A stretch of 13,617 bases of DNA from an uncultured Collinsella sp. (GTDB taxonomy: Bacteria; Actinomycetota; Coriobacteriia; Coriobacteriales; Coriobacteriaceae): positions 1 to 13,617 of the forward strand of contig CABUVH010000036.1 of the NCBI GenBank assembly GCA_902494935.1, given 5' to 3'. A program made the translations under genes and the position numbers. Positions 1 to 6,814 of this stretch are shown piece after piece; within the stretch, counting starts at the first letter, position 1, and the number at the start of each line of letters is the position of its first letter. The notes under the pieces were generated by a model. The model saw only the letters and a program-made list of their open reading frames with translations, was not told the origin of the DNA and made no database searches.

Positions 1-455
<455 letters not shown>

Positions 456-512
456 GTGCGCGGCGTGAGCTGATATGACATCCAGACGAGATACCCAATA
501 CAAGGAGGAGTT

Positions 513-1943
513 ATGACGAACAAAGAGCTGGCTCAAAAGCTGCTGGACCTTTTGGGCGGTAAAGACAACGTGCTCGCAAACGCGGCGTGCATGACGCGCC
601 TGCGCGTGACCGTCAAAGACACGGGTAACGTCGACACGGAGGGTATTAAGGCGCTCGACGGCGTGATGGGCCTGGTCGAGGACGACACGATGCAGATCGT
701 GCTGGGTCCGGGCAAGGTGAATAAGGTGCTCGAGGAGTTCTCCAAGCTCACCGGCCTTGCGAAAGGCGTTGCTGACGAGAGCGTGGTTGATGCTGCGGCC
801 ACAAACAAGGCCGCGCAGAAGGCCAAGTACGAGTCTAAGCCGGTTCAGGCCTTCCTCAAGAAGATTTCCAATGTCTTCGTCGCCCTGCTTCCCGGCATCA
901 TTGCGGCTGGCCTCATCAACGGTATCTGCAACGTCATTAACGTTTCGACGGCAGGCGCGCTTGCAGGCGAGTGGTGGTACCAGGGCATTCGTTCCATGGG
1001 CTGGGCCCTGTTTGCCTATCTGCCCATCTTGGTGGGCTATAACGCGGCACGTGAGTTTGGTGGCTCCGCTGCGCTGGGCGGCATCGCCGGCACGATGTGC
1101 ATCGCCAACAGTGCCATGCCCCTGCTTGCGCCTGGCGCGGCTGATCCTGCCACTGCCATTCTGCTGCCGCTCACCAGTGCGCAGTACAACCCCGCAGCGG
1201 GCGGCATGATCGCGGCTCTCATCGCTGGCGCATTTTTTGCCTGGATGGAGCGTCAGATTCGCAAGGTTATGCCCAACGCACTCGACACGTTCTTGTCCCC
1301 GCTGCTGGTGCTCATCATCGGCGCCTTTGCTCTGATGCTCGTCATCCAGCCGGTTGGCGCATGGCTGACGACTGCCATCTTTAGCGTTTTGACCTTTATC
1401 TTCGAGAAGCTGGGCGTCCTGGGCGGCTATATCCTGTCGGCAGGCTTCTTGCCGCTGGTGTCCGTCGGCCTGCATCAGGCGCTCACGCCGATTCACGCTA
1501 TGCTCAACGATCCCGACGGCGCTACCAAGGGTATCAATTACCTGCTTCCCATCCTTATGATGGCTGGCGGCGGCCAGGTCGGTGCCGGTTTGGCGCTGTA
1601 CTTTAAGACCAAGAACGCCAAGCTCAAGAAGTACGTCGCAGAGTCCATTCCCGTTGGAATCCTGGGTGTGGGCGAGCCTCTGATGTATGCTGTTACGCTG
1701 CCGCTCGTTCGTCCGTTTGTGACGGCCTGCCTGGGTGCCGGATTTGGCGGCGCGCTCGCGGCGCTGCTTCACATCGGCACGGTTTCTCAGGGCGTTTCCG
1801 GTCTGTTTGGCCTGCTGATCGTCGTTCCTGGCCAGCAGCTCGGCTACGTTGCCGCTATGCTGCTTGCCTATGCCGCCGGCTTTGTCCTGACGTGGTTCTT
1901 TGGCGTCGACGAGCAGAAGATCAACGAGTTCTTTGGCGAGTAG
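513..1943 (+). CDS. murP: PTS N-acetylmuramic acid transporter, EIIBC
   Basis: This is a 476-residue phosphotransferase permease that takes up and phosphorylates its sugar, by context MurNAc or MurNAc-GlcNAc, to the 6-phosphate. Residues 1 to about 85 form an EIIB domain of the glucose/sucrose family, with the phosphorylated cysteine at about residue 26 in NAACMTRLRVTV. A hinge follows, and from about residue 110 an EIIC domain has many hydrophobic membrane segments. The EIIC signature GVGEPLMYAVTLPL has its glutamate at about residue 388. Length and domain order match E. coli MurP (474 aa). There is no EIIA domain, so a separate EIIA protein must supply phosphate, as Crr does for E. coli MurP. 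The start is fixed by a strong AAGGAGGAG site 3 to 4 nt before the ATG. The MurNAc assignment depends on murQ and mupG alongside; from sequence alone another sugar of the family is possible. Confidence 0.88.
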   Translation: MTNKELAQKLLDLLGGKDNVLANAACMTRLRVTVKDTGNVDTEGIKALDGVMGLVEDDTMQIVLGPGKVNKVLEEFSKLTGLAKGVADESVVDAAATNKAAQKAKYESKPVQAFLKKISNVFVALLPGIIAAGLINGICNVINVSTAGALAGEWWYQGIRSMGWALFAYLPILVGYNAAREFGGSAALGGIAGTMCIANSAMPLLAPGAADPATAILLPLTSAQYNPAAGGMIAALIAGAFFAWMERQIRKVMPNALDTFLSPLLVLIIGAFALMLVIQPVGAWLTTAIFSVLTFIFEKLGVLGGYILSAGFLPLVSVGLHQALTPIHAMLNDPDGATKGINYLLPILMMAGGGQVGAGLALYFKTKNAKLKKYVAESIPVGILGVGEPLMYAVTLPLVRPFVTACLGAGFGGALAALLHIGTVSQGVSGLFGLLIVVPGQQLGYVAAMLLAYAAGFVLTWFFGVDEQKINEFFGE

Positions 1944-2010
1944 TTTGATATCGCGAGCCGTGTTGCTCGGGGTTCGCGGCGCGCGGCAGATTTCTTGATG
2001 TTATGGTTGT

Positions 2011-2044
2011 GCCGGCGGGGCTAGCTGCTCCGCCGGCCTTTTTT
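2011..2044 (+). terminator. Intrinsic terminator-like hairpin between murP and mupG
   Basis: GCCGGCGG at 2011-2018 pairs perfectly with CCGCCGGC at 2030-2037 around an 11-nt loop. One more C and six T residues (2039-2044) follow. This has the form of a Rho-independent terminator for murQ-murP. The ribosome binding site of mupG begins directly after the T run, and mupG starts only 17 nt beyond the hairpin tail. Confidence 0.8.
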
Positions 2045-2060
2045 AAAGGAGCGTTGAAGC

Positions 2061-3113
2061 GTGAAAACGGGTATTTCAATTTATCTTTCCAGCCCTTTGC
2101 AGGATATTGAGCGGACGATTGAGCGTGGCGCCGCGGCGGGTGCGCGCTACGCGTTCACCTCGCTGCATATTCCCGAGGATGGGGGAGCGGCGTATGCCGA
2201 TAAGGTCCGTCATGTGCTGTCGCTGCTTTCCGCCCGCGGCATTGCGCTCATTGCCGATGTGGGGCCTCGCACGTGCGATTTGCTCGGGCTTGAGCGCATC
2301 GAGGACCTGCGCGATCTGGGGTTGGAATACCTTCGTTTGGACTATGGCTTTAGCGCCCAGCGGGTCGCGGAGCTGTCCGGTGTATTTCGCATTGTGGTCA
2401 ATGCATCGACAGTGAGTTCTGATGAAATCGCATCGTGGCGTGAAGCCGGCGCCGATGTGACTCGTTTTGCCGCCTGCCACAATTTTTACCCCAAGCCTTA
2501 TACCGGTTTAGCTCTGGAGGACATTGCTCGGGTGAATCTTCGTCTTGCGGCGCTTGGATTCGAAATCATGGCTTTTGTGCCGGGTGATGCTAACGTTCGC
2601 GGGCCGGTATTCGAGGGACTGCCGACGGTCGAGGCGCAGCGCGGTCGCGCGTCAAAGGTTGCTCTCAATATGCTTGAGCTTGCACATGGCGCCGATTGCG
2701 ACATTGTGTTGGTCGGCGACCCCGATCTTTCCGATGCGGGCTGGGCGCAGTTTGCTCAAGTTTCCGCCGGATACGTGGACCTGCAATGCGAGCTTGAGCC
2801 CGGTTATGCCTATGTGCGCGGGCAGATTCATCACGACCGGCCCGACTCGAGCGTCCTCATCTTTAGGTCTCAGGAGTCACGTACGACGCTTAAGCCGGAT
2901 TCCGTGTCGACGGATGCCGGAGCCGGCCTGCCGCGAAAGGCGGGGTCGATCGCTGTGAGCAATAGCGGATATGGGCGCTACGAAGGCGAGCTTGAGATTG
3001 CGCGGGTCGATCTTCCCGGTGACGAGCGCATGAACGTTGCGGGCCATATCACGCCCGAGGCAATGGAGCTGCTGCCGTTCATCAAACGCGGATTCGGGGT
3101 ACGGTTCGTTTAG
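2061..3113 (+). CDS. mupG: 6-phospho-N-acetylmuramidase, MupG family (DUF871)
   Basis: This 350-residue protein is of the former DUF871 family, now MupG. The S. aureus member hydrolyses MurNAc-6-phosphate-GlcNAc, the product of PTS uptake, to MurNAc-6-phosphate and GlcNAc in the cytoplasm. The N-terminus GISIYLSS and the block TSLHIPEDG (about residues 34-42) are typical, as is CHNFYPKPYTGL at residues 139-150 (CHNFYPRPETGL in relatives). Residues 1 to about 240 would be the TIM barrel; the remainder, with GYAYVRGQIHHDRPDS and ending near FIKRGFGVRFV, the small cyclophilin-like C-terminal domain. The start is GTG at 2061, chosen because AAAGGAG at 2045-2051 sits 9 nt upstream and the family N-terminus begins there. 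It follows murQ and murP, the S. aureus gene set in a different order. The exact substrate is inferred from family and context. Confidence 0.87.
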   Translation: MKTGISIYLSSPLQDIERTIERGAAAGARYAFTSLHIPEDGGAAYADKVRHVLSLLSARGIALIADVGPRTCDLLGLERIEDLRDLGLEYLRLDYGFSAQRVAELSGVFRIVVNASTVSSDEIASWREAGADVTRFAACHNFYPKPYTGLALEDIARVNLRLAALGFEIMAFVPGDANVRGPVFEGLPTVEAQRGRASKVALNMLELAHGADCDIVLVGDPDLSDAGWAQFAQVSAGYVDLQCELEPGYAYVRGQIHHDRPDSSVLIFRSQESRTTLKPDSVSTDAGAGLPRKAGSIAVSNSGYGRYEGELEIARVDLPGDERMNVAGHITPEAMELLPFIKRGFGVRFV

Positions 3114-3125
3114 CGTGTGACCCGT

Positions 3126-3141
3126 GGGCTACAATTGGCCC
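3126..3141 (+). promoter_or_regulatory. Possible -10 element in a small imperfect palindrome before the ArsC/Spx-like gene
   Basis: TACAAT at 3130-3135 resembles a -10 box and lies inside the imperfect palindrome GGGCTACAATTGGCCC. The only -35 candidate (TTCGTT, 3105-3110) is weak and 19 nt away. A promoter is expected here because mupG ends at 3113 and the next gene starts at 3206. Confidence 0.25.
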
Positions 3142-3205
3142 ATCATACGAAGGCGCCTCGTGTGGCGTGTGCCTGCGTTGGCCGATCTATATTCGGAGGA
3201 TTCCC

Positions 3206-3565
3206 ATGACCGTACTGTTTGTTGAATATCCCAAGTGCTCGACCTGTAAGAAGGCCAAGGCATGGCTGGATGAACATGGGGTTGAGTATATCGACCGCGA
3301 TATCGTTTTGGACAATCCTACGGCTGATGAGCTTGCGACCTGGATTGCTCATTCGGGGCTGCCGGTGCGGCGCTTCTTTAATTCGTCGGGCATGAAATAT
3401 CGAGAGCTGGGCCTGAAGGCGCGTCTGGATGCGGGCATGACGGATCGGGAGTGCTACGAGCTGCTGGCGACCGACGGCATGCTGGTCAAGCGTCCGCTGC
3501 TGGTGGGCGACGACTTTGCGATTCCCGGCTTTAGGGAATCGGCTTGGGCCGAGGCGTTGCTGTAG
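3206..3565 (+). CDS. ArsC/Spx-fold thioredoxin-like protein (arsenate reductase family)
   Basis: The 119-residue product belongs to the ArsC family that includes arsenate reductases, YffB-type proteins and Spx-type RNA polymerase regulators. Residues 4-22 are the first strand and helix of a thioredoxin-like fold, with a CxxC pair (C11, C14) in YPKCSTCKKA. The family blocks RFFNSSGMKYRELGL (middle) and VKRPLLV (near residue 95) follow. The CxxC resembles the redox switch of Spx, but the rest fits the YffB/YusI-like group equally well, so reductase or regulator cannot be decided. The start is ATG 3206 with CGGAGGA 5 nt before it; the in-frame upstream extension to 3167 has no good ribosome site and does not resemble the family. 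It seems to be a single-gene unit, separated from mupG by 92 nt. Confidence 0.85.
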   Translation: MTVLFVEYPKCSTCKKAKAWLDEHGVEYIDRDIVLDNPTADELATWIAHSGLPVRRFFNSSGMKYRELGLKARLDAGMTDRECYELLATDGMLVKRPLLVGDDFAIPGFRESAWAEALL

Positions 3566-3572
3566 CGGCTGC

Positions 3573-3742
3573 GGAAAGTGCGACCCGGAATTCGCTTCCA
3601 GAATGGGATGCACTTTCCCAAAGTGGCCGGTTGCGGAAAGCACGTCCCATTCTGAGCTTCGATTGCGGGACACGGTTTCCGGTTGAGGGCTCGACAGGAA
3701 AGTAGGGACCAGTTTGAGCTTGAAATCTGGGACGCACTTTCC
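3573..3742. repeat. Three 46-bp palindromic units at an exact 62-bp period
   Basis: Units at 3573-3618, 3635-3680 and 3697-3742 are each 46 bp, separated by 16-bp spacers, so starts are exactly 62 bp apart. Each begins GGAAA and ends TTTCC with 14-nt arms around an 18-nt loop. Unit 1 arms are GGAAAGTGCGACCC and GGGATGCACTTTCC: nine outer pairs are perfect and 12 of 14 positions match. Units 2 and 3 have more diverged arms, but their ends (GGGACACGGTTTCC, GGGACGCACTTTCC) are clearly related. Loops share a core like TTGAGCTT in units 2 and 3. Spacers differ in sequence. The array starts 8 nt after one gene's stop and ends 20 nt before the stop of the convergent gene, so it fills that intergenic space. 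No transposase or open frame explains it. Confidence 0.9.
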
Positions 3743-3761
3743 GCCGGCGGGCCTGCCCCAG

Positions 3762-4172
3762 TCAGTCCGCCAGCTGTGCCCATTCGTGCGGATCGTAGAC
3801 CTTTACGTGCTTGTTGGGCTTGCCGCTCCAGTACTCTTCGTCCATAAAGGGCAGATATGCCTGAATGCCGGGGCAGATAAAGGGAATCCGCTGCTGTTGC
3901 AGTCGCTCGCGCTGGCGCTGCTCCAGGTGCGCCTCGGATATGACGGTCGGCATGCCGGACAGCTCGACGAGGCTTGCCTGGATTCGCTTAAGGTCGGGGA
4001 GTCCCGCGTGCCATGACATCCGCATGATTAAAAAGGATGCACGGCGGTATTTTGCCTGCACCACAGTAATGGCGGGGCGTAACGTGGGGTGAATTTTGTC
4101 CCGTTCGGGCCAAAGGTCGGCAGTGATCTCGAGGCCCAGGGTCTCCCATAGGTAATCAAGCTCTTCGTCCAT
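3762..4172 (-). CDS. Conserved-looking hypothetical protein with an IPFICPGIQAYLPF motif
   Basis: The 136-residue product is soluble and fairly acidic at the N-terminus (MDEELDYLWETLG). Residues about 80-115 contain LEQRQRERLQQQRIPFICPGIQAYLPF, which resembles a segment (IPFIVPGxQxYLP) I recall from uncharacterised proteins with winged-helix domains. No helix-turn-helix is obvious here, so it may be a short family form or a truncated relative. I do not recognise a function. The start ATG (4170-4172) has GAGG a few bases upstream on the minus strand, and codon use matches genuine genes nearby. It converges on the ArsC/Spx-like gene across the 46-bp palindrome array and is divergent from the tRNA unit. 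Confidence 0.72.
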   Translation of the reverse strand: MDEELDYLWETLGLEITADLWPERDKIHPTLRPAITVVQAKYRRASFLIMRMSWHAGLPDLKRIQASLVELSGMPTVISEAHLEQRQRERLQQQRIPFICPGIQAYLPFMDEEYWSGKPNKHVKVYDPHEWAQLAD

Positions 4173-4375
4173 GGCGCCTCGATATCTACGCGATCATTGA
4201 TACTTCGATTGTGTTGCCTGGTGCTATCGTTTTCACGGTAGAATCTGCCAACGGTTGACGGCTACCGCTCACGGCGTTTTGCCCTTCGTGTACAGCGGTT
4301 GGCTTCACAGGTCCTTCACGGGTTGGACTAAATTAGGCCAATTTGACTGAATTTCAAAAAAGTCAAAATTGGGGC
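4173..4375. other. Intergenic region between the minus-strand hypothetical gene and the tRNA promoter
   Basis: No coding potential is evident. It should hold the promoter of the minus-strand gene, but no convincing pair of boxes is seen. On the plus strand TTGCCT (4214-4219) and TAGAAT (4239-4244) are 19 nt apart, a weak candidate for a second promoter reading to the tRNAs. Confidence 0.4.
4338..4372. repeat. Inverted repeat just upstream of the tRNA promoter
   Basis: CCAATTTGACT (4338-4348) pairs with AGTCAAAATTGG (4361-4372) with one bulged base around a 12-nt A-rich loop. It ends 3 nt before the -35 box. It could be an operator, an upstream activating element, or a terminator shielding the tRNA promoter; there is no clear T tract after it. 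Confidence 0.6.
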
Positions 4376-4404
4376 TTGCGTCACGGCGAGACTTCCCGTA
4401 TATT
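4376..4404 (+). promoter_or_regulatory. Promoter of the tRNA-Gln/tRNA-Glu unit
   Basis: TTGCGT (4376-4381) and TATATT (4399-4404) are separated by 17 nt, a good vegetative-type promoter. Transcription would start near 4411, about 38 nt before the first tRNA. Confidence 0.75.
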
Positions 4405-4448
4405 TCTTTCTTGCGCAAAGGCACAGCCGAGCGCAGCGATGCAGTCAT

Positions 4449-4522
4449 TGGGATGTCGTCTAATGGCAGGACAGCGGATTCTGGTTCCGTCAATGGGGGT
4501 TCGACTCCCTCCATCCCAGCCA
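4449..4522 (+). tRNA. tRNA-Gln (anticodon CTG)
   Basis: The acceptor stem TGGGATG (4449-4455) pairs with CATCCCA (4512-4518), followed by discriminator G and an encoded CCA (4520-4522). The anticodon stem GCGGA/TCCGT encloses the loop TTCTGGT with anticodon CTG at 4481-4483, reading CAG. The T arm contains GGTTCGACTCC. It is co-transcribed with the tRNA-Glu 17 nt downstream. Confidence 0.96.
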
Positions 4523-4539
4523 TTGCATTTGCTACATAT

Positions 4540-4616
4540 GGCCCGTTCGTCTAGCGGTTTAGGACGCCGCCCTCTCAAGGCGGAGATCACCAGTTCGAAT
4601 CTGGTACGGGCTACCA
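4540..4616 (+). tRNA. tRNA-Glu (anticodon CTC)
   Basis: The acceptor stem GGCCCGT (4540-4546) pairs with ACGGGCT (4606-4612) with the G-U first pair typical of tRNA-Glu, then A and an encoded CCA (4614-4616). The anticodon stem CCGCC/GGCGG encloses CTCTCAA, giving anticodon CTC at 4574-4576, which reads GAG. The T arm has GTTCGAATC. Confidence 0.96.
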
Positions 4617-4626
4617 AAATTGAACG

Positions 4627-4654
4627 CCCGGGCCTCGTAAGAGACCCGGGTTTT
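4627..4654 (+). terminator. Rho-independent terminator after the tRNA unit
   Basis: CCCGGG (4627-4632) pairs with CCCGGG (4645-4650), extended by CTC/GAG past a mismatch, and is followed by TTTT (4651-4654). It lies 10 nt after the CCA of tRNA-Glu. Confidence 0.85.
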
Positions 4655-4663
4655 GTGTATTGA

Positions 4664-4675
4664 CCGTATATACGG
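4664..4675. repeat. Perfect 12-bp palindrome upstream of the TPR-like gene
   Basis: CCGTATATACGG is a perfect palindrome directly after TTGACC (4660-4665). It is the only candidate control site between the tRNA terminator and the next gene. No -10 box is found at a normal distance from TTGACC, so a promoter call is not justified. Confidence 0.35.
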
Positions 4676-4710
4676 CGCCTGCCGTGTTTCGCTCAGATCG
4701 AGGAGTAGCC

Positions 4711-5628
4711 ATGGATCTGCCCATCAGCTTGCAAGACATCACGTATGCCGAGAACTATCTGGCGCAGGGCGACCTGGCTACGGCGACGCCGCTGCTGGAG
4801 CGTCTGGTGGAGCTCGCCGAGGAGTATATTGATGCTGAGTGCAAGACGGAGGAGAAGCGTCAATACTTTAGCTTCGATAGCAAGTTTGAGCGCTTGGCCT
4901 ATCGCCGCGTGGAGAAGGATCCGCGCGAGCTCGTGCAGGTCGAGGTGCCGTTTGACCGCCTGTACTCTGATATGGCGTTTGCCTACATTCGCCAGCAGGA
5001 TTATGTGAGCGCTCGTAATGCCCTGATGCAGGCTGTGCGTTGGGACCCCATGAACTGCAACTATCGCTTGGATTTGGCCGAGCTGTTCCGCGCACTCGAG
5101 GACAAGCAGGAATGGGCATCGCTCTCGTTCTCGGTGCTGGAGCGTGCAAGCGATGGCAAGTGCGCCGCCCGCGCTTACGCCAATCTAGGCCAGTACTTCT
5201 TGGAGCCCGAGACCGAGAACGTTTCGGCTGCCGTGGGCTGCGCGCGTCTGGCGCTGCGCCTGGCGCCCAACGATGCGCATACGACGCGCCTGCTCAACAA
5301 GATCCATACCACCTATCCGGATGCCGCCGATGAGAGCGACGAGCACGTGATGGGTGAACTGGCCCTGCAAGGCGTTCCGACCTCGCCTTCGGCCGAGATT
5401 GCCATCTGCCTGATTATGTGCGCGACCGATGCTGCAAGCGACGGCGACAAGCAGGAGGCGACGCGCCTGACGGTGCGTGCTCGCGACTTGGTGGGCGAGG
5501 AGGCCTGCGCGGCGATTATTAAACTGGTGCGCGAGAGCGATGCCGAGCTCAATGCCGAGCGCAAGGCAAAGCGCGAGACTGCGGGCTCAAACGCCGATGG
5601 AGCCAAGGGGGCCGGCGATGCCCAGTAA
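4711..5628 (+). CDS. Tetratricopeptide-like repeat protein of unknown function
   Basis: The 305-residue product has no signal peptide or membrane segment, so it is probably cytoplasmic. Helical-repeat patterns are seen at about residues 10-40 (AENYLAQGDLATATPLLERLVELA), 87-117 (DMAFAYIRQQDYVSARNALMQAVRWDP), 120-150 and 156-190 (AYANLGQYF to LRLAPNDA), with the alanine, tyrosine and proline spacing of TPR helices. These normally bind other proteins. The last 30 residues are charged and low in complexity (KAKRETAGSNADG). The start is ATG 4711 with AGGAG 5 nt upstream; an in-frame TTG at 4660 overlaps the post-terminator palindrome and is unlikely. Its end overlaps smpB by 11 nt, so translation of the two is probably coupled. 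The specific role is unknown. Confidence 0.85.
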   Translation: MDLPISLQDITYAENYLAQGDLATATPLLERLVELAEEYIDAECKTEEKRQYFSFDSKFERLAYRRVEKDPRELVQVEVPFDRLYSDMAFAYIRQQDYVSARNALMQAVRWDPMNCNYRLDLAELFRALEDKQEWASLSFSVLERASDGKCAARAYANLGQYFLEPETENVSAAVGCARLALRLAPNDAHTTRLLNKIHTTYPDAADESDEHVMGELALQGVPTSPSAEIAICLIMCATDAASDGDKQEATRLTVRARDLVGEEACAAIIKLVRESDAELNAERKAKRETAGSNADGAKGAGDAQ

Positions 5629-6088
5629 GCGCGAGCGCAAACTCATTTCCAAGAATCGCTCGGCACATCACGAGTACTTTATCGATGAGACGTTTGAGTG
5701 CGGTATTGAGCTGAGCGGCACCGAGGTCAAGTCGATTCGCGAGCGCGCCTGCCAGATCACCGATACCTTCGCGCTGATCCGCGGCGGGGAGTGCTGGCTC
5801 GTCGGCCTGCATATCCACCCTTATAGCCATGGTGGCGTGTGGAATCGCGATCCCGACCGTCGGCGTCGTCTGCTGCTGCACCGCAAGGAGATTGACTTTC
5901 TTGACGGCAAACTTCGCAACCGTGGTTATGCGCTGGTTCCGTTGGAGCTCTACTTTAATACCGACGGCCGCGTAAAGCTGCTGCTGGGTCTAGGTCGCGG
6001 CAAGAAGCTCTACGACAAGCGCGAGGACATGGCCAAGCGTGATGTCCAACGCGAGATCGACCGCGCCCTTAAGGAACGCAACCGCTAG
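5618..6088 (+). CDS. smpB: SsrA-binding protein SmpB
   Basis: SmpB binds tmRNA and brings it to stalled ribosomes for trans-translation. The 156-residue length is standard. Typical motifs are ISKNRSAHHEYFIDETFECGIELSGTEVKSIRE-type sequence in the first 40 residues, HIHPYSHGG in the middle, RRLLLHRKEI, LVPLELYF and LGLGRGKKLYDKRE. The basic C-terminal tail (KRDVQREIDRALKERNR) is the part that enters the mRNA channel in known SmpB. The start is ATG 5618 with AAGGGGG 7 nt upstream, inside the 3' end of the TPR-like gene. No tmRNA gene lies in the 207 nt downstream, where ssrA is found in many genomes. Confidence 0.97.
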   Translation: MPSKRERKLISKNRSAHHEYFIDETFECGIELSGTEVKSIRERACQITDTFALIRGGECWLVGLHIHPYSHGGVWNRDPDRRRRLLLHRKEIDFLDGKLRNRGYALVPLELYFNTDGRVKLLLGLGRGKKLYDKREDMAKRDVQREIDRALKERNR

Positions 6089-6100
6089 GCACTCTGTATA

Positions 6101-6167
6101 AGTTGCGGTGGAATACGGACTGTTTTGCCTGTTTGAGGGACTATTCAGTCCCTATTTCACCGCAACT
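6101..6167. repeat. 67-bp near-perfect palindromic element
   Basis: The left arm 6101-6122 (starting AGTTGCGGTG) pairs with the right arm 6146-6167 (ending CACCGCAACT). Over 22 positions there is one mismatch (6116/6152) and one G-T pair (6111/6157), with a 23-nt loop. A second, shorter hairpin is nested: AGGGACT (6136-6142) pairs perfectly with AGTCCCT (6147-6153) across the 4-nt loop ATTC. It uses part of the right arm, so the two folds exclude each other. The element starts 13 nt after the smpB stop and precedes the terminator. Confidence 0.9.
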
Positions 6168-6209
6168 GTGGGTGTCTCATCTTTCTTACTGTTCTGACAC
6201 ATATGTCTC

Positions 6210-6244
6210 AAAGGCGGCGTCCGTTATGGGTGCCGCCTTTTTTT
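6210..6244 (+). terminator. Rho-independent terminator of the TPR-smpB unit
   Basis: AAAGGCGGC (6210-6218) pairs with GCCGCCTTT (6232-6240), and TTTT follows (7 consecutive T residues in all, 6238-6244). It separates smpB from the flavin reductase gene. Confidence 0.9.
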
Positions 6245-6295
6245 GTGGGTACATACATCCATGAGGTTCAATTCTGGGTTAGGGGAGTGATCGTT

Positions 6296-6799
6296 ATGGA
6301 CAAAACTGCGTTCTTTACGATGCCGAGCGGCCTGTATGTGGTGAGTGCCGCGGCCGACGGGCTGCGTGCCGGCTGCGTTATCAACACAGCGGTGCAGGTG
6401 ACATCCGCCCCGGCGCGCATCTCGGTTGCCGTGAACAAGGAAAATGTCACGTCCGGCGTAATCGCATCGGCTAAGGCTTTTGCGCTGACCGTGATTGACC
6501 AGACCGCCGACATGCTCTATATCGGCAACTTTGGCTTCCGCACCAGCAGCGATTACGACAAGTTTGCCAAGTACGAGACCCACGAGACCGCGCTGGGCAT
6601 GCCCTATGTGCCCGAGCACGCGGCGGCGCTGTTTAGCTGCCGTCTGATTGATGCCGTGGATGTGGGCACGCACCTGCTCTTTATCGGTGAGGTCGAAGAT
6701 GCCGAGCGTCTGAGCGGCGAGGCCCCGCTGACCTATGACTACTACCACAAGGTGTTAAAGGGCAAGACGCCGCCCAAGGCTTCGTCGTATCAAGGCTAG
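6296..6799 (+). CDS. Flavin reductase-like FMN-binding split-barrel protein
   Basis: The 167-residue product resembles the flavin reductase-like family: KTAFFTMPSGLYVVSAA at the N-terminus, then INTAVQVTSAPARISVAVNKEN, a typical substrate/flavin-loop stretch, and GMPYVPEHAAALFSCRLIDAVDVGTHLLFIGEV near the end. Such proteins bind FMN and pass electrons from NAD(P)H or a partner. A rubredoxin-like gene follows by 88 nt. In some anaerobes the two are fused as high-molecular-weight rubredoxin (Hrb), which feeds flavodiiron proteins that remove oxygen or nitric oxide, so this pair may be a split version. The start is ATG 6296 with AGGGGAG 6 to 7 nt upstream; the in-frame ATG at 6203 lies within the terminator region and is rejected. 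Confidence 0.88.
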   Translation: MDKTAFFTMPSGLYVVSAAADGLRAGCVINTAVQVTSAPARISVAVNKENVTSGVIASAKAFALTVIDQTADMLYIGNFGFRTSSDYDKFAKYETHETALGMPYVPEHAAALFSCRLIDAVDVGTHLLFIGEVEDAERLSGEAPLTYDYYHKVLKGKTPPKASSYQG

Positions 6800-6814
6800 A
6801 AATGTTCTAAAAAT

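Noticed and set aside
3143..3783. Minus-strand frames across the ArsC/Spx-like gene and the 46-bp array
   Set aside because: They read through the palindromes and have no ribosome sites or family resemblance; their repeated peptide patterns come from the DNA repeats.
4660..4688. Promoter with TTGACC as -35 for the TPR-like gene
   Set aside because: No -10-like hexamer occurs 16-18 nt downstream; TATATA lies only 1 nt away and belongs to a palindrome.
6089..6295. tmRNA (ssrA) downstream of smpB
   Set aside because: The gap of 207 nt is too short for a roughly 350-nt tmRNA and is occupied by the 67-bp palindrome and the terminator; no tag-peptide frame or tRNA-like ends are seen.
6203..6295. 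Upstream start for the flavin reductase-like gene
   Set aside because: The extension overlaps the terminator stem and T tract and has no ribosome site, whereas ATG 6296 has AGGGGAG at the right distance and fits the family N-terminus.
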